A DNA stretch of 54,483 nucleotides from Nitrospiraceae bacterium (GTDB taxonomy: Bacteria > Nitrospirota > Thermodesulfovibrionia > Thermodesulfovibrionales > UBA1546). The stretch's first letter is position 1, and each line of letters starts with the position of its first letter. The stretch spans positions 1 through 54,483 of the forward strand of contig JAJFTJ010000020.1 of assembly GCA_021373015.1 (NCBI GenBank). The letters run 5' to 3'. Of this stretch, positions 6,636 to 14,334 are shown one piece after another. The notes beneath the pieces were generated by a model that was given only the letters and a program-made list of their open reading frames with translations, did no database searches and was not told the origin of the DNA. A program made the translations under genes and the position numbers.

Positions 6636-6899
6636 TCACACCTCCACCTGTTCTATTTTCCAGACAAGCGAGCAGGAATCAAACACAAGCTCATAAAGCG
6701 TTTCCCCGTCAGTTACAGAGAAGTGATAGAGTTTATCCTTGCCTTCCTTTGTCTCCCACATGTATGTAATATCAGTAATATCGATCTGCCTTCCGCCCCA
6801 TTCAAATCTCAAAGGTCTTATCTTATCAGACATCCCGAATGAAGCAATTACGCTGATAGTCTCGCCTATTTCCATAGTTTCTTTCATTATATACAGCAT
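6636..6899 (-). CDS. Small hypothetical protein
   Basis: An 87-residue protein rich in beta-type sequence, with the pattern IRPLRFEWGGRQIDITDITYMWETKEGKDKLYHFSVTDGETLYELVFD. This reads like a single small beta-sandwich or barrel domain seen in short bacterial proteins of unknown role. The start is uncertain: ATGs occur at 6899, 6887 and 6875. A TATAAT overlaps the 6887 ATG, which would favour 6875 (MEIGETISV) if that element is the promoter. There is no membrane segment. Confidence 0.55.
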   Translation of the reverse strand: MLYIMKETMEIGETISVIASFGMSDKIRPLRFEWGGRQIDITDITYMWETKEGKDKLYHFSVTDGETLYELVFDSCSLVWKIEQVEV

Positions 6900-6980
6900 T
6901 TGGATTTATGACACGTTTTTTTTGTAAGGGAATATAGAAGAGCTTTATTTGCTAAATGCATAGACCGGAAAGGCGCATGC

Positions 6981-6989
6981 TGATATAAT
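6981..6989 (+). promoter_or_regulatory. Extended -10 promoter element upstream of the M28 peptidase gene
   Basis: TGATATAAT (TGn plus TATAAT) lies 26 nt before the ATG at 7016, predicting a leader of about 20 nt. That leader has no clear Shine-Dalgarno. Confidence 0.5.
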
Positions 6990-7015
6990 TATGTAAAAGC
7001 AATAACGCTGCTGAT

Positions 7016-7948
7016 ATGATTATTTTAACTATAATTTTTTCTGCTGTTCTTCTTACTCCCATTGGGAATAAAGAGGTTGATATGAATACAATAAAGTCAA
7101 ACCTTGTCGAGACAGTAAAGTTTCTCTCAGAAAAAATAGGCCAACGAAGCTATGCTGACATTGATAAGCTGAATGAGTCTGCTGATTATATCCAAGGAAA
7201 ATTTAACTCTTACGGCTGCAAAACAAAAAGACACGAATTTGAATATTCAGGCAAAAAATATTACAACATCTCATGCGATATAGAAGGGAGAGACAGCAGT
7301 AAAAAGGATATTATTGTAATAGGCGCTCATTATGACACTGTTATAGGAACTCCGGGCGCTGATGACAATGCAAGCGGAGTTGCAGGATTACTGGAGATTG
7401 CAAGATTAGTTTCAGAGACCCCTATAAATCGTTCTGTGCAGTTCGTGGCTTTTTCACTTGAAGAGCCTTTAGCATCTTCTTTTGTTAGACATCTTGGAAG
7501 TCATCTCTATGCAAAAAAACTTAAACAAGAAGGCTTTAAGATATATGGCATGATCTCACTAGAAATGATAGGGTATTTTTCTAATAAAAAAAACAGCCAG
7601 CATTATCCATTGCCATTTTTAAAATTGTTTTATCCTGAAAAGGGAAATTTTATTTCATTTGTAGGAAATATCAAATCAAAAAATTTTACTAAAAAAATCG
7701 CAGACAATTTCAAAACCTCCTCTTCCCTTCCTGTTGAAACGCTTAACACTATGCCAATTGTACCAGGGGTGGATTTTTCAGATCACAAGAGTTTCTGGGA
7801 TGTTGGCTACCATGCATTTATGATTACGGACACTGCATTTTACAGAAATAAAAATTATCACAAAAAGGGAGACACAGCTGAGACTCTTAATTATGATAGA
7901 ATGGCTGAAATAGTAAAAGGACTTTATAAAGCTTTGGGGATGCTCTGA
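7016..7948 (+). CDS. M28-family zinc aminopeptidase-like protein
   Basis: The 310-residue protein starts with a hydrophobic segment (MIILTIIFSAVLLTP), probably a signal peptide or anchor, so the enzyme likely acts outside the cytoplasm. The M28 co-catalytic zinc motifs are present: GAHYDTV (His), GADDNASG (bridging Asp), FSLEE (catalytic Glu pair) and a late FSDHKSFWDVGY region. The order and length fit M28 peptidases. The substrate is unknown. The next gene starts inside its stop (ATGA overlap), implying translational coupling to the cysteine-rich protein. Confidence 0.85.
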   Translation: MIILTIIFSAVLLTPIGNKEVDMNTIKSNLVETVKFLSEKIGQRSYADIDKLNESADYIQGKFNSYGCKTKRHEFEYSGKKYYNISCDIEGRDSSKKDIIVIGAHYDTVIGTPGADDNASGVAGLLEIARLVSETPINRSVQFVAFSLEEPLASSFVRHLGSHLYAKKLKQEGFKIYGMISLEMIGYFSNKKNSQHYPLPFLKLFYPEKGNFISFVGNIKSKNFTKKIADNFKTSSSLPVETLNTMPIVPGVDFSDHKSFWDVGYHAFMITDTAFYRNKNYHKKGDTAETLNYDRMAEIVKGLYKALGML

Positions 7949-8238
7949 TGGAAAATTTCTGCAAAGACTGCAAATACGGCTGTGAAACAAAACCTACAGG
8001 CATTAAGCCGCAGACAGGAACAGTATGGTGCAGCCACCGTGGGATGCAGATGGGGTTAAACAGACAGATGCCTTGTTTTGTTCCATTAAAGATAAAGAAA
8101 AACCATTGCTTTTCCTGCAAACATGCAAAGATAACAAAACCTTCTGGAGAATCTCCGTCTCTTGGGAATATATGGTGCGATAAAAAGCGCGAAGAAATAA
8201 ACAAGCAAAGAATGATGGATTGTTTTGAGCAAATTTGA
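7948..8238 (+). CDS. Duplicated cysteine-rich (probable metal-binding) protein
   Basis: A 96-residue protein built from two similar halves of about 45 residues. Each has C-x2-C, then TKP(S/T)G, a W-C pair, and a final M-x-C-F. Half one runs from FCKDCKYG to MPCFVPL; half two from HCFSCKHAK to MDCFEQI. Four cysteines per half suggests two zinc-ribbon-like sites. It starts within the stop codon of the M28 peptidase gene and ends 15 nt before rarA. The family is not recognised. Confidence 0.65.
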   Translation: MENFCKDCKYGCETKPTGIKPQTGTVWCSHRGMQMGLNRQMPCFVPLKIKKNHCFSCKHAKITKPSGESPSLGNIWCDKKREEINKQRMMDCFEQI

Positions 8239-8253
8239 TAAAGAGAAAATTTC

Positions 8254-9492
8254 ATGAGCCTTTTTGACAAAAACACAGGAATTAATGACCCATTGGCATA
8301 CAGAATGTGTCCGCGCACACTTGATGAATATGTCGGGCAAGAACATATCATCGGCAAAGACAAGTTATTGCGAAGGGCAGTGGAGGCTGACAGGATTACA
8401 TCCATAATTCTTTATGGTCCGCCCGGGACCGGCAAGACCGCGCTTGCAAGAGTCATAGCAAATATGACCAATGCGAGATTCGAATGGCTGAATGCTGCAA
8501 CTGTTGGGCTCGAGGATTTAAGAAAGGTCATAAAAAAAGCCAGGAATGAAAAAATGCAGGGAACGCGGACAATACTTTTTCTTGATGAGATACACAGGTT
8601 CAACAAACTCCAGCAGGATGCTTTGCTGCCTGATGTTGAAGAAGGCAATATTACATTGATCGCTGCAACTGTAGAAAACCCTTTTTTCTATGTTAATTCT
8701 GCCCTGCTTTCAAGAAGCCAGATATTTGAACTGAAACCTCTGACACTGGAAAATCTTCTGGCTGTGATAAAAAATGCGCTTGCGGACAAAGAAAGCGGGT
8801 TAGGCAAACTTAAAATATCTGCAGAAAAAGGCGCATTGGAACACATCGCAAAGATGTCGGACGGGGATGCACGAAAAGCGCTCTCTGCGCTTGAGATAGC
8901 AGTTTTAACAACATCTCCCAATGAAAAGGACGAAATAATGATCACAACGTCAATTGCAGAAGAATCAATCCAGAAAAAAGCAGTTGTCTATGACAAAAAA
9001 GGAGATCAGCATTATGACACAATCTCCGCATTCATAAAGAGCATGCGGGGATCTGATCCTGACGCTGCAGTGTATTATCTTGCAAAGATGTTATACGCAG
9101 GTGAAGATCCAAGGTTTATTGCAAGAAGAGTGGTTATATGCGCGGCAGAAGATGTTGGGTTAAAAGATCCAATGGCTCTTGTTCTTGCAACTTCTGCATT
9201 AAAGGCTATTGAGTTTGTTGGTATGCCTGAGGCGCGTATCCCTCTTGCAGAAGCTGTGATCTATATTGCAAATGCTCCGAAAGGAAATGCTGCATACACT
9301 GCAATAGAAGAAGCTCTCAAAGATGTTGCAAGTGAAGAAACTAGTCAGGTGCCGGATCATTTGAAAAGCACCAGTTATTCAGGAGCAAAAAAATTAGGGC
9401 ATGGAGAAGGATACAAATATCCTCATGATTATCCAGACGGCATCGTTGAACAGGAATATCTAAAGAAAAAGAAAAAATATTACAAGCCTTAA
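8254..9492 (+). CDS. rarA: Replication-associated recombination protein A (AAA+ ATPase)
   Basis: RarA/MgsA/WRNIP1-type ATPase that acts at stalled replication forks. The 412-residue product has the N-terminal RPRTLDEYVGQEHIIG-like box (here CPRTLDEYVGQ), Walker A GPPGTGKT at residues 55-62, Walker B LFLDEIHRFNK, sensor ATVENPFF, and the C-terminal tetramerisation region with AVIYIANAPKGNAAYTAIEEA and YKYPHDYPDG. Length and order are typical. AAGAGA precedes the ATG. It follows the cysteine-rich gene closely and is probably co-transcribed. Confidence 0.95.
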   Translation: MSLFDKNTGINDPLAYRMCPRTLDEYVGQEHIIGKDKLLRRAVEADRITSIILYGPPGTGKTALARVIANMTNARFEWLNAATVGLEDLRKVIKKARNEKMQGTRTILFLDEIHRFNKLQQDALLPDVEEGNITLIAATVENPFFYVNSALLSRSQIFELKPLTLENLLAVIKNALADKESGLGKLKISAEKGALEHIAKMSDGDARKALSALEIAVLTTSPNEKDEIMITTSIAEESIQKKAVVYDKKGDQHYDTISAFIKSMRGSDPDAAVYYLAKMLYAGEDPRFIARRVVICAAEDVGLKDPMALVLATSALKAIEFVGMPEARIPLAEAVIYIANAPKGNAAYTAIEEALKDVASEETSQVPDHLKSTSYSGAKKLGHGEGYKYPHDYPDGIVEQEYLKKKKKYYKP

Positions 9493-9529
9493 AGGCTGTT
9501 AAACACGCTTTATAAAGAGAGGGCTGATT

Positions 9530-9865
9530 ATGTCGAATGAAAAATTGATTCATGACTTGATTGTTGAACATCTTAAGGAAAAACTGAAAAAAGATTACAA
9601 AGAAATAAAATTTAATTCCTCCGGTAATCCTGATCTCTCTCTTTCCAATCATGGAATGCTGCTTGCAAATGTTGAGGTTGAGACAGACTCAAGCATAAAT
9701 CTTCAAAAAACAGCTGACTGGAAGGAAATGATCCAATCAGGCACAAAACTTATTCTCATTGTCCCTAAAAATGTAAAATTTAAAGTCACAGAACTTCTTT
9801 GGCAGAACAACATGACTGAAAAAATAAGCGTCGGCACTTACGAAATAAGTATAAACATGCCGTAG
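9530..9865 (+). CDS. Hypothetical protein with a weak nuclease-fold signature
   Basis: A 111-residue soluble protein. It has an N-terminal helix (LIHDLIVEHLKEKLKKDY), then NPDLSLSNHGMLLANVEVET and DWKEMIQSGTKLILIVPKN. The PD...(E)xE spacing and the following helix-strand pair recall the PD-(D/E)xK fold, but the usual catalytic lysine is replaced by Glu/Thr. That makes it either a degenerate member or an unrelated fold. It lies 37 nt after rarA on the same strand, with GAGAGGG ahead of the ATG. Confidence 0.55.
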   Translation: MSNEKLIHDLIVEHLKEKLKKDYKEIKFNSSGNPDLSLSNHGMLLANVEVETDSSINLQKTADWKEMIQSGTKLILIVPKNVKFKVTELLWQNNMTEKISVGTYEISINMP

Positions 9866-9916
9866 GTATTAGTTTCGAAAAAAGGTATAGTATTTTCGCT
9901 CATTCTTGAAGGTCTG

Positions 9917-10258
9917 TCATCCCGGAGGCCAGGTCATGTGACGGCCGCCAAGCAGATGAAGATGAATATGAAACACTGTCTGTCCTGAATCTTTATTGCA
10001 ATTCATCACAAGCCTGAATCCGCTGTCTGCAATGTCTTTGTCCCTTGCAATCTTGTTTGCAATCTGGAACATATGACCAATCAAGCCATTATCTGATTCT
10101 TTAATATCAAGAGGAGTGGAAATGTGTTTCTTCGGAATCACAAGCGTATGTACAGGCGCTTTAGGATTAACATCTTCAAAAGCAACCACCATATCGTCTT
10201 CATAGATTATTTTTGCGGGAAGCTTTTTGTCCACGATCTTGCAAAATATACAATCCAT
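9917..10258 (-). CDS. HIT-family nucleotide-binding protein
   Basis: A 113-residue Hint-like purine nucleotide phosphoramidase. It opens with CIFCKIVDKKLPAKIIYED, has VIPKKHIS in the middle, and carries the histidine triad HIHLHLLGGR (His-x-His-x-His) after SGQTVF. It closes MTWPPG as in bacterial Hint proteins. GGAGGGA precedes the ATG. It is divergent from the thioesterase gene, sharing about 75 bp. Confidence 0.92.
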   Translation of the reverse strand: MDCIFCKIVDKKLPAKIIYEDDMVVAFEDVNPKAPVHTLVIPKKHISTPLDIKESDNGLIGHMFQIANKIARDKDIADSGFRLVMNCNKDSGQTVFHIHLHLLGGRHMTWPPG

Positions 10259-10318
10259 AATCCCTCCGTATTGTATTGTTCTGACAATTTTACATTATTA
10301 GATTAAAGTTTTTCACTG

Positions 10319-10327
10319 TGTTAGAAT
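10319..10327 (+). promoter_or_regulatory. Extended -10 promoter element immediately before the thioesterase gene
   Basis: TGTTAGAAT (TGn plus TAGAAT) ends 6 nt before the ATG at 10334. Its layout and the following CTCT resemble the element before endonuclease Q. It predicts a transcript starting at the start codon. Confidence 0.5.
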
Positions 10328-10333
10328 CTCTTT

Positions 10334-10738
10334 ATGCAGAAGATGAAGATTGATGACGACCATGGTTGTTTTGTCTGCGGTGAAAATAATGATTACGGAT
10401 TAAAGCTCTCTTTCAAAAATATCGACGGCAAAGTTGTCTCGGAATTTACTCCTTCAAAAACACATCAGGGATATAAAGACATAACGCACGGAGGAATAAT
10501 AACAGCTGTTCTTGACGAGACGATGATTCAAGCGGCAATATCAAAAGACATAAAACCGGTGACTGCTGAGATAACTGTGCGGTTTAAAGCACCATTAGCA
10601 ACAGGAGAGAAAGCGGTTGTTGAGGCAGAGATAAGAAGTAAGAAACCCAGGTTTATCGAAGCTTACGCAAAGCTCTACAGAAAATCTGACGGTTCAATCA
10701 TTGCAGAGGCGTTTTCAAAACTGATCCCTTCGAAGTAA
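10334..10738 (+). CDS. PaaI-like hot-dog thioesterase
   Basis: A 134-residue hot-dog fold acyl-CoA thioesterase. It has the N-terminal CFVCGENNDYGLKLSF motif, the THGGIITAVLDETM helix that carries the active site in PaaI/YiiD-type enzymes, and strands ITVRFKAPLATGEKAVVEAEI. The acyl substrate cannot be told from sequence. No ribosome site is seen before ATG 10334; a second ATG lies three codons in. Given the nearby -10 element, leaderless initiation is likely. Confidence 0.85.
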   Translation: MQKMKIDDDHGCFVCGENNDYGLKLSFKNIDGKVVSEFTPSKTHQGYKDITHGGIITAVLDETMIQAAISKDIKPVTAEITVRFKAPLATGEKAVVEAEIRSKKPRFIEAYAKLYRKSDGSIIAEAFSKLIPSK

Positions 10739-10786
10739 GATCACTAGCCAATTTCAAGTCCGGCAGAGTCTCTGATTTTTTTGTTG

Positions 10787-10792
10787 TATAAT
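10787..10792 (+). promoter_or_regulatory. -10 element of the cysS promoter
   Basis: A perfect TATAAT lies 34 nt before the cysS ATG, with a TG just ahead of it. No convincing -35 is visible (CAGAGT at the 17-nt position). The predicted start of transcription is at about 10799, which coincides with the ATG of an eight-codon frame. Confidence 0.4.
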
Positions 10793-10799
10793 AATCGTA

Positions 10800-10826
10800 A
10801 TGTATCTGAATAAATTGGAGAGATAA
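10800..10826 (+). CDS. Possible eight-codon leader peptide of cysS
   Basis: ATG 10800 opens an eight-residue frame (MYLNKLER) whose TAA overlaps the cysS ATG as TAATG. Its last codons contain the GGAGAG used as the cysS ribosome site. The predicted transcript start falls on this ATG. The layout would allow translational coupling. There are no Cys codons, so classic cysteine attenuation is not supported. Confidence 0.3.
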   Translation: MYLNKLER

Positions 10827-12280
10827 TGAAGATTTACAACACGCTTACAGGTGAAAAAGAAGAGTTCATCCCTCTGACAAAAAACAAGGTGAACATGTAT
10901 GTCTGCGGCGTAACTGTTTATGACAACTGCCATATTGGACATGCACGAAGCGCCATTGTCTTTGATGTCATACAGAGATATCTCAGGCATAAAGGTTTTG
11001 ATGTTACATTCGTAAGGAATTTCACTGATATAGACGATAAAATAATAAACAGGGCAAAGAAAGAAAATATTCCATGGAATGAGATCTCAAAAAAATATAC
11101 CGAGGAATTTTATAAAGACATGGATGCGCTTGGCATTGCACGAGCCGATGTCGAACCAAAGGCTACAGAACATATAAAAGAGATAATCGATATTGTCAAC
11201 GGCCTGATTAATAAGGGTTTTGCTTATGAAAAAAAAGGAAGTGTTTATTTTGAAGTAGACAAGTTTTCAGGATACGGGAAGCTTTCAAAGAGAGACAAGG
11301 ACGACATGATGGCAGGGGCAAGGGTTGAGATTGACGAGACAAAGAAAAACCCTATGGATTTTGCTTTATGGAAGGCTTCAAAAGAAGGAGAACCTTTCTG
11401 GGAAAGCCCGTGGGGCAAAGGAAGACCGGGCTGGCACATTGAATGCTCTGCAATGTCATTGAAACATCTTGGAGAAGGCTTTGATATTCACGGCGGAGGA
11501 GCCGACCTTATATTCCCTCATCATGAAAATGAGATCGCACAATCAGAGGCATTTACAGGAAAGCCGTTTGCAAAATACTGGGTGCATAACGGTTTTATAA
11601 CTATTGATAAAGAAAAAATGTCAAAGTCACTTGGAAATTTTTTTACCATCAAGGAAGTGCTCGGCAAATACGATGCAGAGGTTGTGAGGTTTTTTCTCTT
11701 GTCAACGCATTACAGAAGCCCTATAGAATTCTCAGACAAGATATTAAAAGAAGCCGAAATTTCGATAGACAGATACTATACGACTCTTTTAAGGATAAAG
11801 GAGTTCCTTGGGAAACCATCCGCTGGAGACAGATCTTCTGCAGCGGCAAAATCGTTTGAGGATCTTGTGAATTCATTTGATGAAAAGTTCCATTCTGCAA
11901 TGGATGATGACTTTAATACTGCGCTTGCGCTAGGGCATATGTTTGAGTTAATAAGAGAAGTAAATATATTTTTGGATAAAAAACCTCAGGACAAAAAATC
12001 ATCTGAACTTATTAAAAAAGCAAAAAAAGCGTTGGCTGATGCGGGGAAGGTTCTCAATATATTCAGCAGGACACATGATGAATGGCGCAATGCCCTGATG
12101 AAATCAAAAGAGATTAATTTGTCTGAACAGGATGTGATTGATATGATTCAAAAGCGCAATGAGGCGAGACAAAAAAAAGACTGGCAGGCATCTGACATAA
12201 TAAGAAAAGAGCTCGAAGAAAAAGGCATAATTCTTGAAGATATAAAAGACGGCACAAGCTGGAGAGTCAAGGTTGGGTGA
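10826..12280 (+). CDS. cysS: Cysteinyl-tRNA synthetase
   Basis: This class I synthetase charges tRNA-Cys. The 484-residue product starts MKIYNTLTGEKEEF and has MYVCGVTVYDNCHIGHARS (zinc Cys and HIGH box), the GWHIECSAMS zinc-site region, DIHGGGADLIFPHHENE, and KMSKSLGN. The C-terminal helical domain ends with the short TSWRVKVG found in CysS. GGAGAG stands 3 nt before the ATG. Confidence 0.97.
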   Translation: MKIYNTLTGEKEEFIPLTKNKVNMYVCGVTVYDNCHIGHARSAIVFDVIQRYLRHKGFDVTFVRNFTDIDDKIINRAKKENIPWNEISKKYTEEFYKDMDALGIARADVEPKATEHIKEIIDIVNGLINKGFAYEKKGSVYFEVDKFSGYGKLSKRDKDDMMAGARVEIDETKKNPMDFALWKASKEGEPFWESPWGKGRPGWHIECSAMSLKHLGEGFDIHGGGADLIFPHHENEIAQSEAFTGKPFAKYWVHNGFITIDKEKMSKSLGNFFTIKEVLGKYDAEVVRFFLLSTHYRSPIEFSDKILKEAEISIDRYYTTLLRIKEFLGKPSAGDRSSAAAKSFEDLVNSFDEKFHSAMDDDFNTALALGHMFELIREVNIFLDKKPQDKKSSELIKKAKKALADAGKVLNIFSRTHDEWRNALMKSKEINLSEQDVIDMIQKRNEARQKKDWQASDIIRKELEEKGIILEDIKDGTSWRVKVG

Positions 12281-12370
12281 TGAAATGGGCGGATTTTTTC
12301 GGGATGCTGGGAGAAAAGAGAGGGGATTTGAGATGAAGGTGAAAAAGGCTAATGATTCAAAGAGCTCAGT

Positions 12371-12709
12371 TTAAAATAGATTAAGCTTTTTAAGGATTTC
12401 CAAACTTTCAATAACAAAATTTTCTATTCCTATTGGCTTTGCTTTAATATGGAGCAAGGGATTTTTAAATGGATGCTCATGATAAAAGCCGCCTTCTTTA
12501 TCTATCCCGTATATCCTCTCACCAGCAACCACAAGAGCTATATTAAGTTTTTCTTTTCTCTCATTGGCGTAAATCTGCATGAAAATCTCACTGGAAAAAC
12601 CAATCCGTGCAATTAAGGTGATGTCTGTATGGTCTATCTCTAATAGTTTTAATCCATATCTGTCAGTAATATCTTTTATGTCATGGATTATCTTCTCAAT
12701 CTTTATCAT
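12371..12709 (-). CDS. Probable toxin-like partner of a two-gene pair
   Basis: A 112-residue protein. The N-terminal helix plus LKLLEIDHTDITLIARIGFSSEIFMQIYANERKEKLNIALVVAGERIYGIDKEGGFYHEHPF reads as a small alpha/beta domain with an RIYGIDKEGGFYHEHPF segment. It broadly resembles DUF6516/TumE-like toxins and related small proteins, an assignment that is tentative. It overlaps the upstream small gene by 4 nt (ATGA), a common toxin-antitoxin layout. No catalytic residues can be assigned with confidence. Confidence 0.55.
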   Translation of the reverse strand: MIKIEKIIHDIKDITDRYGLKLLEIDHTDITLIARIGFSSEIFMQIYANERKEKLNIALVVAGERIYGIDKEGGFYHEHPFKNPLLHIKAKPIGIENFVIESLEILKKLNLF

Positions 12710-12975
12710 TCGCTTATTTTTTGTATCTTCTTTATTTTGTCTTCAAGATATCTTATGCCTTCTACAGCGTGTTCCCAATTCATAGAATCCTGCTCTACAT
12801 CCCATGAGTGGTTTTTTTCTGCCACAAGATTTTTTTTCTCAAACTCCTTGAAGCTCATGCCGTATTTCTTTCTGAATCTTTCGTCCGTGAGTTTAAATAA
12901 GGTAAGCCGTTTTTCATACTCACTAAGCACTGCCTCTTTTATCTCCTTTTCCGGAAGCAAGTCAGCAAGTTTCAT
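12706..12975 (-). CDS. Probable antitoxin-like small helical protein
   Basis: About 89 residues from ATG 12975 (MKLADLLPEKE). AGGAGGTGA, an almost ideal Shine-Dalgarno, ends 5 nt upstream, so the GTG at 12984 is not the start. The protein is helical and charged, with TDERFRKKYGMSFKEFEKKN and a WEHAVEGIRYLEDKI ending. I have seen this pattern in short proteins encoded before small toxin-like partners, but I cannot name the family. It precedes and overlaps the 12371 gene. It carries no obvious DNA-binding motif. Confidence 0.55.
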   Translation of the reverse strand: MKLADLLPEKEIKEAVLSEYEKRLTLFKLTDERFRKKYGMSFKEFEKKNLVAEKNHSWDVEQDSMNWEHAVEGIRYLEDKIKKIQKISE

Positions 12976-13002
12976 TAAAATCACCTCCTGTTTGTTTTAA
13001 AT

Positions 13003-13011
13003 AGTATAACA
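13003..13011 (-). promoter_or_regulatory. Extended -10 promoter of the toxin-antitoxin-like pair
   Basis: On the minus strand TGTTATACT (TGn plus TATACT) lies 27 nt upstream of the ATG at 12975. It predicts a leader of about 20 nt that contains the strong ribosome site. Confidence 0.5.
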
Positions 13012-13039
13012 AAATTTTCACCTTTCCTCTCTGTTCTAA

Positions 13040-13090
13040 AAAAATCTCTGACAAGTTTATTTTCAGGATAAAAAAGGACGAGAGATTTTT
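13040..13090. repeat. 10-bp inverted repeat
   Basis: AAAAATCTCT at 13040-13049 and its reverse complement AGAGATTTTT at 13081-13090 are separated by 31 nt, in the spacer between the toxin-antitoxin-like pair and the PIN operon. A second short palindrome (CATTTAAA / TTTAAATG, 13124-13141) follows. Their role is unknown. Confidence 0.35.
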
Positions 13091-13171
13091 GGGATGGAAG
13101 GGGAAGGAGAGCATGAAGAATTGCATTTAAAGTTTTAAATGTTATGTTTATGTTTGGATTATTCTACCTAT

Positions 13172-13828
13172 TTAAGAATATGTCAATATCGTAAAACCGT
13201 CTATATCTTTATATGCCTCATCCAGCGAAATCAGGCAGGGCACATTCAAATAGTCAGCAATAGCAAGATGCATTGCATCATTAGATTCGAGCTTGGGAAA
13301 GGCATCCAGCAGGATTGCAGCGTATTCAACAATGCTCATGCTGATATTGGTTAAATGAGGGGAGGGCAACGGATAAAGAACCTTCACGCCTGCTTGTTTC
13401 AGGAATTCTTCAGCTTTAGCTATTCTGTGGGAAATCTTATTAAATGCATTTAGGAATTCAGTCGGGTAATTATTGATGAAATATTTATACTTGTTATGGA
13501 TAGAATTGACGGAACTCGGCAAAGTGATCTTCTTTTGAACAATGAAATTATTAACAACTTGATACATACCATCAGACCCATACCAAAAGAAGTAGAAATG
13601 CATCAATTCACTGAACCCATAAACGGAAGTCACAAGCTCGCTATTGTTCTGTTTTATCAGATTGAAGAACTGGAAGCAGTCATTTTCTTTTGCTGTTATT
13701 TTTGTCTGGTTTGCTGCGTTATCATGATAAAAGAGCAGCGTTATGAGGAAATTAGCGTCACAGTAAAGGCGAAGAGGTTTTGTGAGTAAGGAAGGATAAT
13801 CTTTGAATAAAATTACATTAGCCGGCAT
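13172..13828 (-). CDS. PIN-domain protein (probable ribonuclease)
   Basis: A 218-residue protein with a PIN nuclease pattern: LRLYCDANFLITLLF at the start (first acidic residue), a central helical insert, then ESNDAMHLAIADYLNVPCLISLDEAYKDI (later acidic residues) and a final strand FTILTYS. PIN proteins of about 130-150 residues are the VapC toxins; this one is longer because of an insert around residues 60-150. It is the last gene of a three-gene operon, 2 nt after the preceding stop. The partner is not a typical VapB, so a simple VapBC assignment is doubtful. Confidence 0.7.
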   Translation of the reverse strand: MPANVILFKDYPSLLTKPLRLYCDANFLITLLFYHDNAANQTKITAKENDCFQFFNLIKQNNSELVTSVYGFSELMHFYFFWYGSDGMYQVVNNFIVQKKITLPSSVNSIHNKYKYFINNYPTEFLNAFNKISHRIAKAEEFLKQAGVKVLYPLPSPHLTNISMSIVEYAAILLDAFPKLESNDAMHLAIADYLNVPCLISLDEAYKDIDGFTILTYS

Positions 13829-13830
13829 CC

Positions 13831-14334
13831 CTATTCATCTTCGTCAACGCTGCCCAGCATTTCATCCAGAGTGGCGTCAGCGATATCGGGCTTCTCCTCG
13901 GCACCGGCCCACAGTTTCATTTTCGGCACTTCCTTTACCAAATATTTCTCTTTGAAATATTTTTTCTTCTCTTCAACTCTTGCTTCAACTGCTATAAAGT
14001 CACTTATAATCTTTGCAAGGGTAGGGATGTATGGTAGATAGGGTTCAATAGCCTTGAATTTTCTCTCAAGCTCGGCTAACCGCAAGTTTAAATTGCTGTT
14101 TCTCTTTTCCAGGAAAGTTACATATGATGCCAGATCATCTTCAAATACTGCCGTACTGTTTGACGCCCGCTGAGGCGCATAATAATAAGAGATGATCTTA
14201 TTGAGGTCCGGCAGATGATTGGCCCCCATATGTTCTCGCTCTTCATCCCTAAAGGAGTCATTGGTAAATGCCTGAGGGACAAACAAGGTATAAAAGTCCT
14301 TGCGACCTTTCCTTATATCAACTAAAGATGCCAT
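13831..14334 (-). CDS. Unrecognised coiled-coil protein of the PIN operon
   Basis: A 167-residue protein. Residues about 65-95 (FEDDLASYVTFLEKRNSNLNLRLAELERKFKAIE) form a probable coiled coil. A helical stretch with EARVEEKKKYFKEKYLVKE follows, and the protein ends in an acidic tail (LDEMLGSVDEDE). It overlaps the upstream gene by 17 nt and is followed 2 nt later by the PIN gene, so all three are probably translationally coupled. No family is recognised. It could be an adaptor or an antitoxin, but that is inference from position only. Confidence 0.6.
   Translation of the reverse strand: MASLVDIRKGRKDFYTLFVPQAFTNDSFRDEEREHMGANHLPDLNKIISYYYAPQRASNSTAVFEDDLASYVTFLEKRNSNLNLRLAELERKFKAIEPYLPYIPTLAKIISDFIAVEARVEEKKKYFKEKYLVKEVPKMKLWAGAEEKPDIADATLDEMLGSVDEDE

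Noticed and set aside
13124-13141. CATTTAAA-GT-TTTAAATG as a terminator of the PIN operon
   Set aside because: The stem is almost entirely A/T with a 2-nt loop and no T-tract on the minus strand. It is mentioned only as a palindrome.
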